Source of the DNA: Candidatus Woesearchaeota archaeon
GTDB lineage: Archaea; Nanobdellota; Nanobdellia; Woesearchaeales; UBA10216
Direction of reading: 5' to 3'
Assembly: GCA_016180065.1 (NCBI GenBank)
Contig: JACPBY010000004.1
Coordinates: 19,951 to 83,950, forward strand
Length of the DNA stretch: 64,000 nt
Made by a program: the position numbers and the translations under genes. Below, piece by piece: positions 15,980-25,048 of the stretch (its first letter is position 1; each line of letters opens with the position of its first letter). The notes under the pieces are model-generated. The model searched no databases and was not told where the DNA came from. It worked only from the letters and a program-made list of their open reading frames with translations.

Positions 15980-18432
15980 CAGGCACCTCTCCATGTTGGC
16001 GGCAGCAATAATGGGCGCTTCACAGTTGCCCTGCTGAGGCTTTTAAGCTCCTCAATTTTCTTTTCAATATCACTTGTTCCAGCTTTGCCTTGTGATGCTG
16101 CCTGTACCGTTTGCTGCAGAACCTGCGGCGCAGCCTCAATGGATGTGGCGGCGGAAATGCCTGCGGGTTTTGCAGGCTGAGATAGCGCAACTGGCGCAGA
16201 AGGCTGGCTCGCATTACCTGCTTCAGCAGCCATGAGCTTCTGGAGGTAAGCGTCATGCTGGCTTGAAACATAATCAAATAAGGCTTTGTCTTCAGGGTAG
16301 CGATGCTTTAACAGGACATTGCGCATCCTGACATGGCCCAGCGCTGCCTTTAGCTGCTGAATCTGGCCGGTTTCGTAAAGCCTCCGGAGCGAGGCGGCCT
16401 TTCCGTAAAGCTCTGCTTCTTCGGTTATGCCTGCAGCCTTTGCAGAAATGGTTGGATTTGTCTTCGCAAGGCCAGGCAAGCCTTTTTGCAAAGCCGCCAG
16501 TTCTGAAGCTGCCTGCGGGATAAACGCAAGGTTTCCCCGCAATACTGCTGAGTGCGCATTAGCTATGAGCGTGATAATCTGCCCCGATGTTTCTTTTTGC
16601 CGGATTTGGCTGGCGTGCTGCTTTATGGCACTGCCAGCAGCGGCTGCCTGTGCCTCTATACCCTCAAGCGAGGCTGGCGCGGAAAGCAGCGACCTGTAAA
16701 GATGAAGCACCCTTTCCCTTGTTTCTGTTTTCCTGGCTGCAAATCCTTTCGGCAATGAGCTGTAAAGCCCGATGATTTTGAAGTAGGTGTCGTTGGCATG
16801 GTCATAGTTGCTTTTCTGCAGCTGCCTCTCCGCAACCTCCAGAAGCCTGGTTATGGCTGAAAGTGTCAGGGAAAAGCTGCCTGTTTTCAGCTGCTCTGCT
16901 TTCCTAAGATAAGCCTCGTAGGCCTGCACTATAAGATTTTGAAGCGTTGTTTCCTCATGCAGGAAGCCTTTGGGCATTTCATTGTATAACCGCTCTACTT
17001 TCTGATAGGCTTCCTCTGCTTCCATAAGCTCGCCTCTTTCAGTGTATGTCTTCATTGTGGAAAGCAGGGCTATTATTTCAGCTGACTTTGCCTTAAGCCG
17101 GTCAAGGTTCTTTTGCGTGTAAATCGCTGTTATAATGTTGTAAAGGCCAAGCAGCTTTTCCTGCAGTATGGCCTTCTCTTTCAGGAAGCCTACAGGCAGT
17201 TTTATGTAAAGCTTTTTTATCTGCCTGTAATGCTGAATGGCATTTTCTATCCTGTCCTCATTTACAAGCTCCTGGGTTTCTTTCACAAGCCTCTCTATCT
17301 GCCTGACTGAGCCTTCAAACTTTGCCCTTACAGACTTCTCCCTCTGGTTTGACAGGGCGCTGTAGAAGTCAAGTATCTTCTCCTGCAGCCCATTTTTTTC
17401 CTCTGCAAAGCCTGGAGGCAGGTCGCCGTACTCGCGCTTTATCGCAAGGTAATACGACTCTGCAGTGCCAAACTCGCCTTTTTTCAGGAACTGCCTGCCT
17501 GCAGTCACCAGTGCGGTTACCTGGCTGCTTATTCTTTTAAGCTTTTCAAGGTTTAGCTGGTCTACTTTTTTTGACAAGTCCTTGTTGAACTTGGCAATGT
17601 CCTCCTCCATCTGCACTTTTTTCTCAACAAACTCCTTCGCAAGGTTTTCATGCGCAAAATTCAGCTTTTCATAAATCTGCTTGGCTTCCTCAACCTTGCC
17701 TTCAGTCATAAGCTGGTAAGCCTGTCCAAGCATATCCTTGTACTCCTTTGTTTCCTGAATGCTCTGGAGCGTGACTATTTGGTCATGAAGCCGGTTTAAG
17801 TCATCCAGCAGCTTCTTCGCGGTTGCGTGAAGCCTTGAATAAGCCAGGTTTGCCTGGTCGAATTTGCCTTTAGCAACGTAGCTTTCAGCACCCCGCAAAG
17901 TTTCCTCAACTTCCCTCAGCGCATCATTAAGCACAACCTTTCTCTGCGGAGCTATCCCTGCCTGGACAACAAGCTTTTCATGCAGGAGCCTCAGCTTGCC
18001 AAGCATTTCAGAGGAGGTCTGCTTCAAAAGCCCGAATTCCCCTGCAAGCTTTTCCTCAGCTGCCTTCGTAAGAAGGTCTTTTGTTTCGTCAAAATCCACT
18101 TTCAGCCCTGAGATGTCCGCCCCCTCAGCCTTTTCTGCAGAGCTTTCAGCTGCTTTTTTGGCAAATGCCCCAAAATGAGCCTTCGCCTTTCCAGCAGGGC
18201 TTTCAGGAACGGTTATGTAAGGCGTTGTGAACTTGTACCTTATGGCTACAAAGCCATCCTCCTCAAGAAAGTTTGCCCACGCCTCAATAGTCTGCACTGG
18301 AACTCCAAGCAGCTTCGCTGCCTCAGTTATTGCTACTTCTTTTGAGCTCCTTACAAGGCTAAGAAGCCTGTCAGCGCCTGTCTTTACCTCTTCCGGCTTT
18401 TTCTCCTCAACTCCTGCTTCGGCATCAGACAT
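15979..18432 (-). CDS. Large coiled-coil protein with N-terminal winged helix, first gene of the filament-assembly operon
   Basis: An 817-residue protein with no signal peptide. Residues about 22-75 form a winged-helix-like unit (LLSLVRSSKEVAITEAAKLLGVPVQTIEAWANFLEEDGFVAIRY). The remainder is a series of repeated helical hairpins, four or more copies of a TPR-like unit with the motif Y..I...Y..LP.GF..E (for example KREYGDLPPGFAEEK, KKLYIKLPVGFLKEK, ERLYNEMPKGFLHEE, IGLYSSLPKGFAARK). It is translationally coupled to the secretion ATPase, so it is probably a cytoplasmic scaffold or regulator of the machine. Its exact role is unknown. Confidence 0.75.
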   Translation of the reverse strand: MSDAEAGVEEKKPEEVKTGADRLLSLVRSSKEVAITEAAKLLGVPVQTIEAWANFLEEDGFVAIRYKFTTPYITVPESPAGKAKAHFGAFAKKAAESSAEKAEGADISGLKVDFDETKDLLTKAAEEKLAGEFGLLKQTSSEMLGKLRLLHEKLVVQAGIAPQRKVVLNDALREVEETLRGAESYVAKGKFDQANLAYSRLHATAKKLLDDLNRLHDQIVTLQSIQETKEYKDMLGQAYQLMTEGKVEEAKQIYEKLNFAHENLAKEFVEKKVQMEEDIAKFNKDLSKKVDQLNLEKLKRISSQVTALVTAGRQFLKKGEFGTAESYYLAIKREYGDLPPGFAEEKNGLQEKILDFYSALSNQREKSVRAKFEGSVRQIERLVKETQELVNEDRIENAIQHYRQIKKLYIKLPVGFLKEKAILQEKLLGLYNIITAIYTQKNLDRLKAKSAEIIALLSTMKTYTERGELMEAEEAYQKVERLYNEMPKGFLHEETTLQNLIVQAYEAYLRKAEQLKTGSFSLTLSAITRLLEVAERQLQKSNYDHANDTYFKIIGLYSSLPKGFAARKTETRERVLHLYRSLLSAPASLEGIEAQAAAAGSAIKQHASQIRQKETSGQIITLIANAHSAVLRGNLAFIPQAASELAALQKGLPGLAKTNPTISAKAAGITEEAELYGKAASLRRLYETGQIQQLKAALGHVRMRNVLLKHRYPEDKALFDYVSSQHDAYLQKLMAAEAGNASQPSAPVALSQPAKPAGISAATSIEAAPQVLQQTVQAASQGKAGTSDIEKKIEELKSLSRATVKRPLLLPPTWRGA

Positions 18433-18551
18433 TCATAAACCTCTTTTAAAGTCCTCTTTTTAATAGACTGCTAACTACTATGCAACGCCAGTCTTTGCAG
18501 CAGCGTTTAAGAAGATTTTTAACCACTGTTTAATAGAAAGAAGCAAACTGC

Positions 18552-19262
18552 CTATGCCTGAGGAGCCAACTCTGGACCCTGTAAGGCATCAGCACTGGCC
18601 TGTTCTTCTTCAGCCGTCTCTTGTGGTGCTGGCAGGCTGTCTTCTTTGCCTGCTGCTTCACCTTTTATCTCATTTTCCTTGCCTTCGCCGCGAATGAGGT
18701 TAAGCATCCTTACTTCCACTGCCTTGAGCGGGTAGGTCTTTTTAAGCTCAGCCTTCAGCGTTGTCTGGAGCTTTGCAGTTATTATTTCATTTATCAGTGA
18801 CTCAAAGGAATGCTTTTTGACATACTTGGCAACACCGCTGATGAGAGCCTTCCTCAGCGAGCCGTGAACAGCGCTCTTGGTTGCTGTTTTTGTTATGAGC
18901 ATAGGCTTTATAATGACCTTCTGGCCTGTCGAGGTTTCGCACACAAACGACTCGTCAATCCTGTCAGAACCTCTCCTTACAATGCGCCTTATGGCAGAAG
19001 GCGCCATCTCGCATCCTACGACGTCTGCAATCCCTGTGTCATTCTCAACAGACATTACAACAAACCTGAGCGTTACCGACTGCTGCCTTATGTCACCTGT
19101 AAGGTTCGCAAGGTTCGCAGCTACAGTCCTGCCAATGAGCAGTTCAGGAGCAGGTGCATAGCACTCACCAAGAAAAGCGTTGTCAAAGAACTTGCTAGCC
19201 TGTATTGGAAGCCACTTCTTCTTCACAACCTTTGCCTTCAATGCCTGCTTTGCATCTGCCAT
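18552..19262 (-). CDS. rps3ae: Small-subunit ribosomal protein eS1 (S3Ae)
   Basis: eS1 is an archaeal/eukaryotic 30S/40S protein near the mRNA exit platform. The 236-residue sequence shows the family core: KKKWLPIQASKFFDNAFLGE, GRTVAANLANLTGDIRQQSVTLRFVV, RRIVRRGSDRIDESF, KPMLITK, and the C-terminal KTYPLKAVEVRMLNL. It has a Glu/Ala-rich C-terminal tail. It lies 57 bp downstream of gyrB on the same strand. Confidence 0.95.
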   Translation of the reverse strand: MADAKQALKAKVVKKKWLPIQASKFFDNAFLGECYAPAPELLIGRTVAANLANLTGDIRQQSVTLRFVVMSVENDTGIADVVGCEMAPSAIRRIVRRGSDRIDESFVCETSTGQKVIIKPMLITKTATKSAVHGSLRKALISGVAKYVKKHSFESLINEIITAKLQTTLKAELKKTYPLKAVEVRMLNLIRGEGKENEIKGEAAGKEDSLPAPQETAEEEQASADALQGPELAPQA

Positions 19263-19319
19263 CAGGCTTTTGAGGATTGGCAGGTGGTTTAAAAAGGTTA
19301 CGATGCCTGCACACGATGC

Positions 19320-21251
19320 CTACACGTCAAGGTTCTTTACCTCAAGCGCGTGCTGCTCTATGAACTCCCTTCTCGGCTCCACTTCCTCGCCCATGAGGAG
19401 CGTGAATATCTTATCTGCTTCAACAGCATCATCAACATTCACCTTCACAAGGGCCCTGGTGCCGGGGTTCATGGTTGTCGACCAGAGCTGCTCAGGATTC
19501 ATCTCGCCAAGCCCCTTGTAGCGCTGAAGCGCAGCCCCGTCTTCACCGACCTGCTGCAGCAATTCAGCCAGTTTAGCGTCGTTGTACACGTAGTAGTCCT
19601 TCCTGCCTTTGGTTACCTTGTATAGCGGAGGCTGGGCTATGCAGATGTAGCCTGCCTCAATAAGCGGTTTCATGTACCTGAAAAAAAACGTCAACAGCAA
19701 CGTCCGGATGTGAGAGCCGTCAACATCAGCGTCACACATCAGGATTGTCCTCCTGTACCTTGCTTTCTTGATGTCAAAATCATCGCCGACGCCTGTGCCT
19801 ATCGCAGAAGCCAGGGCAACTATTTCCTTGCTTGAGAACACCTTGTGCAGCCTGGCCTTCTCCACGTTCAGGATTTTGCCTTTCAGGGGCAGGACAGCCT
19901 GGTACTCCCTGTTTCTCGCCTGTTTGCAGCTCCCGCCTGCGCTGTCCCCCTCAACAATGAACAGCTCGCACTCATCAGGGTTGGTGCTGGAGCAGTCAGC
20001 AAGCTTTCCCGGCAAAGAGCTGCCTTCAAACAAGGTCTTTCTCCTGACAAGGTCCTTTGCCTTCCTTGCAGCCTCCCTTGCAGTTGCAGCGTTGGCGCAC
20101 TTTTCAACAATGGCCCTTGCAACCTTAGGGTTCTCTTCAAAAAAAGCTGAAAGCGAAGGCCCAACTATTGAGTCAACAACACCCTTGACTTCAGAGTTGC
20201 CAAGCTTCCTCTTGGTCTGGCCCTCAAACTGCGGCTCAGGGACCTTAACCGCAATGACAGCGGAAAGCCCTTCCAGAGTGTCCTCGCTGGAAATCTTGGC
20301 GTCCTTGTCAAGAAGGTTATGCTTCTCTGCATAGCTGTTTATCGTCCTTGTGAGGGCAGTCCTGAAGCCTGACAGGTGAGTGCCCCCTTCTGTGGTGTTG
20401 ATTGTGTTGACAAAGCTGAAGATGTTCGGCAGGTAGCTCTCATTGTACTGCATGGCTGCTTCAACACTGGTGCCGTTCTTCTGGCCTGACAGGTAAATTG
20501 CATCATGAAGCGCTTTCTTATTCTGGTTGATGAAGCCAACAAAAGACTTTATGCCGCCGTCATACCTAAAAGAGTGCTCCTTGCCAGAGCGCTCATCCCG
20601 GATAGAAATCTCCAGCCCGGTGTTGAGGAAAGCAAGCTCTCTCAGCCTGCTGGACAGGATGTCAAAATTAAAATCAACCGTCTCAAATATCGTAGCATCA
20701 GGCGCAAATGTCACAGTAGTGCCGCTTTCACCAGCTGTGGCTGTGCCCACAAATTCAACTGGCGTTACAGGAACACCCTTCTCATACCTCTGCCTGCACA
20801 CCTTCCCATCACGCCTGACCTCAACAGCCATTGTGGCTGAAAGGCCGTTGACCACAGAAACGCCCACCCCGTGCAGCCCGCCAGAGACCTTGTAGCTCTT
20901 CTTGTCAAACTTGCCGCCAGCGTGGAGCTTTGTCATCACCACTTCCAGGGCGGTCTTGTTGAACTGCGGCATCATGTCAAAAGGAATCCCCCTGCCGTTG
21001 TCTGACACGGTTGCCGAGCCGTCAGAATTAACCACAATAGAAATCCTTGTGCAGTAGCCGGCAAGAGCCTCATCAACAGAATTGTCCACAGCCTCATAAA
21101 CAAGATGATGCAGGCCGTTAATGTCAGTGCTGCCAATGTACATGCCAGGCCTTTTCCTAACCGATTCAAGCCCTTCCAGAACCTGGATGCTTGAGGCGTC
21201 GTAAGCGCCCTTTACCTTCTCATTCGCCTTATCTGCCGCTGAATCTGCCAT
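19320..21251 (-). CDS. gyrB: DNA gyrase subunit B
   Basis: Bacterial-type GyrB, the ATPase subunit of the A2B2 enzyme that introduces negative supercoils. The GHKL ATPase motifs are intact (EAVDNSVDEALAG, DNGRGIP, GGLHGVGVSVVN), followed by the transducer domain and the TOPRIM domain (ELFIVEGDSAGG, LPLKGKILNVEKA, DADVDGSHI) and the C-terminal QRYKGLGEMNPEQLW. Length (643 residues) matches the short archaeal/Gram-positive form. gyrA is not adjacent; the next gene downstream is eS1. ATG at 21251 is used; an in-frame GTG three codons upstream is possible. Confidence 0.96.
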   Translation of the reverse strand: MADSAADKANEKVKGAYDASSIQVLEGLESVRKRPGMYIGSTDINGLHHLVYEAVDNSVDEALAGYCTRISIVVNSDGSATVSDNGRGIPFDMMPQFNKTALEVVMTKLHAGGKFDKKSYKVSGGLHGVGVSVVNGLSATMAVEVRRDGKVCRQRYEKGVPVTPVEFVGTATAGESGTTVTFAPDATIFETVDFNFDILSSRLRELAFLNTGLEISIRDERSGKEHSFRYDGGIKSFVGFINQNKKALHDAIYLSGQKNGTSVEAAMQYNESYLPNIFSFVNTINTTEGGTHLSGFRTALTRTINSYAEKHNLLDKDAKISSEDTLEGLSAVIAVKVPEPQFEGQTKRKLGNSEVKGVVDSIVGPSLSAFFEENPKVARAIVEKCANAATAREAARKAKDLVRRKTLFEGSSLPGKLADCSSTNPDECELFIVEGDSAGGSCKQARNREYQAVLPLKGKILNVEKARLHKVFSSKEIVALASAIGTGVGDDFDIKKARYRRTILMCDADVDGSHIRTLLLTFFFRYMKPLIEAGYICIAQPPLYKVTKGRKDYYVYNDAKLAELLQQVGEDGAALQRYKGLGEMNPEQLWSTTMNPGTRALVKVNVDDAVEADKIFTLLMGEEVEPRREFIEQHALEVKNLDV

Positions 21252-21449
21252 TTTTGCCACTATCTTTCAATGCTGCAACGATGCAGAATATGCCTAAAAA
21301 TGCTATTTTTAACTGTTTTTCCAACCCTGTTTTGTCGTCGGAAAATTACAAGAAAAACTATGCCCCGCTGCTTTAAATATGTTTCGGTCAGAAACAGCGA
21401 AAATTGAGCGGGTTTTGTGATGTGCTGGGTTGAAAAGTTGCATGGAAAA

Positions 21450-21459
21450 TGTTATAAAC
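21450..21459 (+). promoter_or_regulatory. TATA box of the acyltransferase-like gene
   Basis: TGTTATAAAC, centred about 37 bp before the ATG at 21492, is the likely archaeal TATA element. It argues that in-frame ATGs further upstream (21417) are not used. Confidence 0.5.
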
Positions 21460-21491
21460 GGCAGTCAAATCCATCTCAGAAGGCTCACATA

Positions 21492-22967
21492 ATGGCTAAC
21501 AGAAATATTGAAGACATCCTTAAAAGCGGTCCAGTTGTAGCTACAATAGCGCGCACTTCGAAGCGCTTGAATCCTGGAGGAGAAACGGCTGAAGCAGAAG
21601 CACAGGCTGTTGCTGCAGAAACAAAAACTGCCCGACAGCTCCTTCTTGGCATGCGGACGCGCATAAACCCAATAATAGCCAGGTTGATGCTGGACGGCGT
21701 TGCGCACGGCGCAGTTTTGCTCTCTTTCCCAAAATTCAAGCACAGCTCTATCGAAGGGCTGGAAGAAGCTGTAAAAGCCATGAGCAAAGGGAAAGCATTT
21801 GTAGTTTCAACTCACGCCTCTTATCTTGATATCGCAGGCCTGCCATATCTGCTTAGGAAAGCTGGCGTGCGAGGCGTTTACTATTTAGGCGGCGAAAACC
21901 TTGCAGAAGTCAAGCCTGATGAAGTTAACCTTGAAAGCAGTGCCAAGTCCAAATCCCGACTGATGCGCGGGCTGTTCGCTCGCATGGTAAAACCCTCTTT
22001 TAAGGCATTAACAGGCTATCTGCTGAGAAACACCGGCATGATTTACCTAAAAAGAGGAGATGCTCTTTTCAAAAACGGACAGGAACACAGGAGAGAAAAC
22101 GCTGTTCTTTTTGCGAATGTGTTGAATGCATACCTTAATCGCCTGTTTGAAGAAGGTCATGTAGTGGTGAACTTTGCAGGCAGGGGAAGATACAAAACTG
22201 GTGAAATTGAGCCTTTTGATTCTGTTTATTCAAGCACAGCAGCGCTCAGGTCTGCAGAGTGCGCAATTCCTGTGAGCGTAACTTATGAAACAATTCCCGA
22301 AGACACAAAATTTGCCGCTGCAATGTGCGGCGAAAAGAAAAGCGGAGCATCATGGCTGCTGGCGTTCAAGCTCATAAACTGGCGAAAAATCACGCAATGG
22401 GCGGATGAAGGCTACGGGACATTTTACGCCACGTTTGGAAAACCTATGCAGATGAGTGATTATGTTGCTGCCCCTTCGAGAGCCAGCCTTACAGAAAGGG
22501 AACTTAAAAAGAATGTTGGACGCTTCCAAAGAGATATTTCCGATACGCTGGTGAGAAATATGGTGTTGACGCCAAAAAGCGCGCTTTCGGTTGCATTGCT
22601 CAGCCAGGCTGCACCACCAGAAAACACAACTAACCCGTATAGCATAATTCAAGCCGATATTTGTGGCTTGATAAGCTCTGCTACCGCAATAGTTGAAGAT
22701 GCAAAACGCAAAGGCTTAAAAATTGCTCCTGCCCTGAGAGGAGACAGCTGCCGCTTAGAGCTGCTCAGAGCATTTGCGTATATGGCAAAAAAAGGGGCTT
22801 TGCAGCAGTCTTCAGAAGGCACATTCAGCATAACTGACGTAAGATTGCCTGTCCTTTATGCCAACAGCATTCTGCAAACACTCAACCGCGCTTCAGAGCA
22901 GCAATATTCTCCATCTGTGTCCTTGCTCATTGAAACTGTAACTGGCAGAAAACAAAAAGCAGAATAG
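21492..22967 (+). CDS. PlsC-like (LPLAT superfamily) acyltransferase
   Basis: A 491-residue protein with a glycerol-phosphate/lysophospholipid acyltransferase core. The HX4D motif (H-A-S-Y-L-D in VVSTHASYLDIAGLPYLLRKAG) is followed by a membrane-associated block, RNTGMIYLKRG, a FAGRGRYKTGEIEPF segment at the place of the EGxRS motif, and IPVSVTYE. The last 170 residues are a helical extension without recognised function. Typical archaeal lipids are ether-linked and do not need such an enzyme, so it may act on scavenged or host-derived lipids; that is inference. The start is set by the TATA element. Confidence 0.75.
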   Translation: MANRNIEDILKSGPVVATIARTSKRLNPGGETAEAEAQAVAAETKTARQLLLGMRTRINPIIARLMLDGVAHGAVLLSFPKFKHSSIEGLEEAVKAMSKGKAFVVSTHASYLDIAGLPYLLRKAGVRGVYYLGGENLAEVKPDEVNLESSAKSKSRLMRGLFARMVKPSFKALTGYLLRNTGMIYLKRGDALFKNGQEHRRENAVLFANVLNAYLNRLFEEGHVVVNFAGRGRYKTGEIEPFDSVYSSTAALRSAECAIPVSVTYETIPEDTKFAAAMCGEKKSGASWLLAFKLINWRKITQWADEGYGTFYATFGKPMQMSDYVAAPSRASLTERELKKNVGRFQRDISDTLVRNMVLTPKSALSVALLSQAAPPENTTNPYSIIQADICGLISSATAIVEDAKRKGLKIAPALRGDSCRLELLRAFAYMAKKGALQQSSEGTFSITDVRLPVLYANSILQTLNRASEQQYSPSVSLLIETVTGRKQKAE

Positions 22968-23084
22968 AAACGCAGTCTGAGATAGTGTGATAACTCTACA
23001 TTACTTAAACAACCCAAATCCGCCGCTATCCAAGAGCTTCTACATTGCAAAGGCGCTTTAATAAGCTTTGCGCTTTAGCATACG

Positions 23085-23771
23085 CTATTTTTCAACCAGC
23101 CTGAGCTTCCTTATCCTGAGAAAGCCTGAATTCCTGCTTTCCATGACTTTTTCAGCTTCAACAATCTCAATCCTTTTCCTGAATATTGGGCCGTCCAGCA
23201 CCATTGTTTCTGCTTCCCCGCCTTCAAAGCCCAGGTGGAACATGGTTCTGCTGCTAATCGCCTTCAAGCGCTCAACCATTTCGAGGTCAAGCTCCCTGCC
23301 AAGCAGCTCCACGCCAAGCCCTTCCGCAGAAACTGACGTGATGACTGCCTTGAAACCTGCGGCGATAATTTCCTTCAGATACTTTTCAACGTCATAATGC
23401 CAGTAAGGCGCAAAGCATTCCAAACAGAGATTCCTGCAAATTTTTTCAACCCTGCTTTTCTGGTATTCTGAAGCAAGCGCACCGGCAACGACGCCGTCAA
23501 TCCCGTATTTTTCCTTCGCTGCAGAAATTACTTTTTTCAAGTCCTCAAGCTCTTTTTCCTTCACGCCGGAAGTTTTTGCCTGCAGCAGCGGAATGCCAAG
23601 AGCCTCAGAATGGTATGTTGTAAGCTCCACATTGGGAACCTGGAACATGTAGCTATCATTCCGTTCAGGAATAAGCGTAATAAGGCACTTGGCATCATGC
23701 CCTGCCCTGAGAGCCCAATACAATGCAAAGGTGCTGTCCTTCCCTCCCGAATACAGCGCTGCAACTTTCAT
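23085..23771 (-). CDS. dph6: Diphthine--ammonia ligase (Dph6-type ATP pyrophosphatase)
   Basis: The protein belongs to the Dph6/COG2102 family, which completes diphthamide synthesis on elongation factor 2 by ATP-dependent amidation. It shows the N-type ATP pyrophosphatase P-loop ALYSGGKDSTFALYWA, the central GIDGVVAGALASEYQKSRVEKICRNLCLECFAPYWH motif and the C-terminal EGGEAETMVLDGPIF loop. Length is 228 residues from ATG 23771; an upstream in-frame ATG would overlap the preceding redoxin gene. The two genes are eight bases apart on the minus strand. Confidence 0.92.
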   Translation of the reverse strand: MKVAALYSGGKDSTFALYWALRAGHDAKCLITLIPERNDSYMFQVPNVELTTYHSEALGIPLLQAKTSGVKEKELEDLKKVISAAKEKYGIDGVVAGALASEYQKSRVEKICRNLCLECFAPYWHYDVEKYLKEIIAAGFKAVITSVSAEGLGVELLGRELDLEMVERLKAISSRTMFHLGFEGGEAETMVLDGPIFRKRIEIVEAEKVMESRNSGFLRIRKLRLVEK

Positions 23772-23778
23772 TGTTTTC

Positions 23779-24327
23779 TTATGCATCTTTCCACTTAATC
23801 GAGCAGCCAATGACAGGGGCTGTCTGTCTTGTTACTCTTCTTCTGGCAAGCAGCTCAACGATGGCATCCCTGAGGTACTGCTTTGCCACCGCTTTCGGGT
23901 CCTGCCAGTTGTCGTCAATCCCGCCCTGGTAGGCGAGCTTGTTGGACTGGTCAAAGACAAACGCATGAGGCGTTACGAGGGCACCGAAAGCCCTTGCGAC
24001 ATCCTGGCGTTCATCATGCAGGTAAGGGAAAGGATAGTTCTTGTCCCTTGCCCTTATCCTCATGTTCTCCAGGCTGTCCTGGGGGTATTTTGAAGCGTCA
24101 TTTGAGTTAATTGCAAAGAAAGCCACATTCCTTGAGAACTCCCTTGCAATAGCAAGAATCCTGTCTTCATACGCCTGGGCATAAGGGCAGTGGTTGCAGG
24201 TAAAAACAACAACAAGGAGATCCCTATTCATGTAATACTTTGGCATGTAATTCCTGCCGTCAGTGCCCTTGAGGTCAAAGTTAATGGCAGGCGAGCCAAT
24301 CGCCATCTTAAAATTATCCGATTCCAT
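23779..24327 (-). CDS. Thioredoxin-fold redoxin (AhpC/TSA-like, TlpA-type)
   Basis: A 182-residue cytoplasmic protein with the redoxin fold: IGSPAINFDLKGTDGRNY, strand LLVVVFTCNHCPYAQAYEDRILAIA with a CxxC pair (CNHC), INSNDASKYPQDSLENM, FGALVTPHAFVFDQSNKLAYQGGIDD. It matches the family annotated as thioredoxin family protein/alkyl hydroperoxide reductase in many genomes. It probably acts as a peroxidase or disulphide reductase. Located just upstream of dph6 with an eight-base gap. Confidence 0.88.
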   Translation of the reverse strand: MESDNFKMAIGSPAINFDLKGTDGRNYMPKYYMNRDLLVVVFTCNHCPYAQAYEDRILAIAREFSRNVAFFAINSNDASKYPQDSLENMRIRARDKNYPFPYLHDERQDVARAFGALVTPHAFVFDQSNKLAYQGGIDDNWQDPKAVAKQYLRDAIVELLARRRVTRQTAPVIGCSIKWKDA

Positions 24328-24447
24328 TCAAAACACCTCACGCAATCATGCATCAGTTCGCAACCTTCCTTTTGGGCTGCTGCAGTCATATTAATATTTA
24401 ACTGCGGCAAAAAGTATATAAACCGCCTGCCAGAGCCGTTTTCTTAT

Positions 24448-24602
24448 GCCCCGGTAGCTTAGACGCTGCCAACAGCGGAGCAACAGGTGGAGCGAGTGAC
24501 TGTTAACCTCGTTGCCTATACAACTTGGTGAGAAATCACTAGGTCGCCAGTTCGAGACGCTTTTAAGCGAACGCTTGAGGCGGGAATCTCTGGCCCGGGG
24601 CG
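24448..24602 (+). tRNA. tRNA-Asn (GTT) with three putative introns
   Basis: The acceptor stem GCCCCGG/CCGGGGC is perfect; anticodon stem AGTGA/TCACT encloses CTGTTA-A (anticodon GTT at 24502-24504); T-stem is GCCAG/CTGGC. To restore a cloverleaf, three insertions must be removed: about 24464-24485 (22 nt, D-loop), 24506-24534 (29 nt, canonical 37/38) and about 24557-24588 (32 nt, T-loop 59/60). Exact borders of the D-loop and T-loop introns may shift by one or two bases. Discriminator G, no encoded CCA. Confidence 0.85.
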
Positions 24603-24630
24603 CTTATCTTTTTCCATATGCTTGCCCAAA

Positions 24631-25014
24631 ATGGACGTCGAGCAAATAATAAACGAATCCACAGTCCATGTTAAAGTGGATATTGTAGCCAAGCTCGGCC
24701 AGCTTCCTGTTGACGACAGGCAAGATGCAATAAGCATGATTGGAAGGCTGGTGAAAGCAATCTTCTACGAAGAGAAAGTGGCAGGCGTTTGGCTGACCAC
24801 CGCAGTGGCAGGCTATTGCGGAAAGGATGAGTATTTAGACAAGCTAAGGGAGATTTGGGTACGGCGTTTTCCTGAGCCCTTGCCGCCGTGCCACAGCCTA
24901 AGGCTGCGCGACTATGGTGAACTATTTACATTTTCCCTGGGAAGGAAACAATACGTGCTAAGCAAGCTTGACGGCAGATACCTTGAACATACTACAACAG
25001 CCAGCACATCATAA
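24631..25014 (+). CDS. Hypothetical protein
   Basis: A 127-residue predicted soluble protein starting MDVEQIINESTVHVKVDIVAKLGQL. No domain was recognised. The middle is mixed alpha/beta with a PPCHSLRLRDYGELFTF segment; the end is Thr/Ser-rich. It lies between the two multi-intron tRNA genes on the same strand, so it may be transcribed with them. A TTG three codons upstream is an alternative start. Confidence 0.5.
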   Translation: MDVEQIINESTVHVKVDIVAKLGQLPVDDRQDAISMIGRLVKAIFYEEKVAGVWLTTAVAGYCGKDEYLDKLREIWVRRFPEPLPPCHSLRLRDYGELFTFSLGRKQYVLSKLDGRYLEHTTTASTS

Positions 25015-25048
25015 TCTTTATAAAACTCCTTCTTGTTCTGAAACCCAA

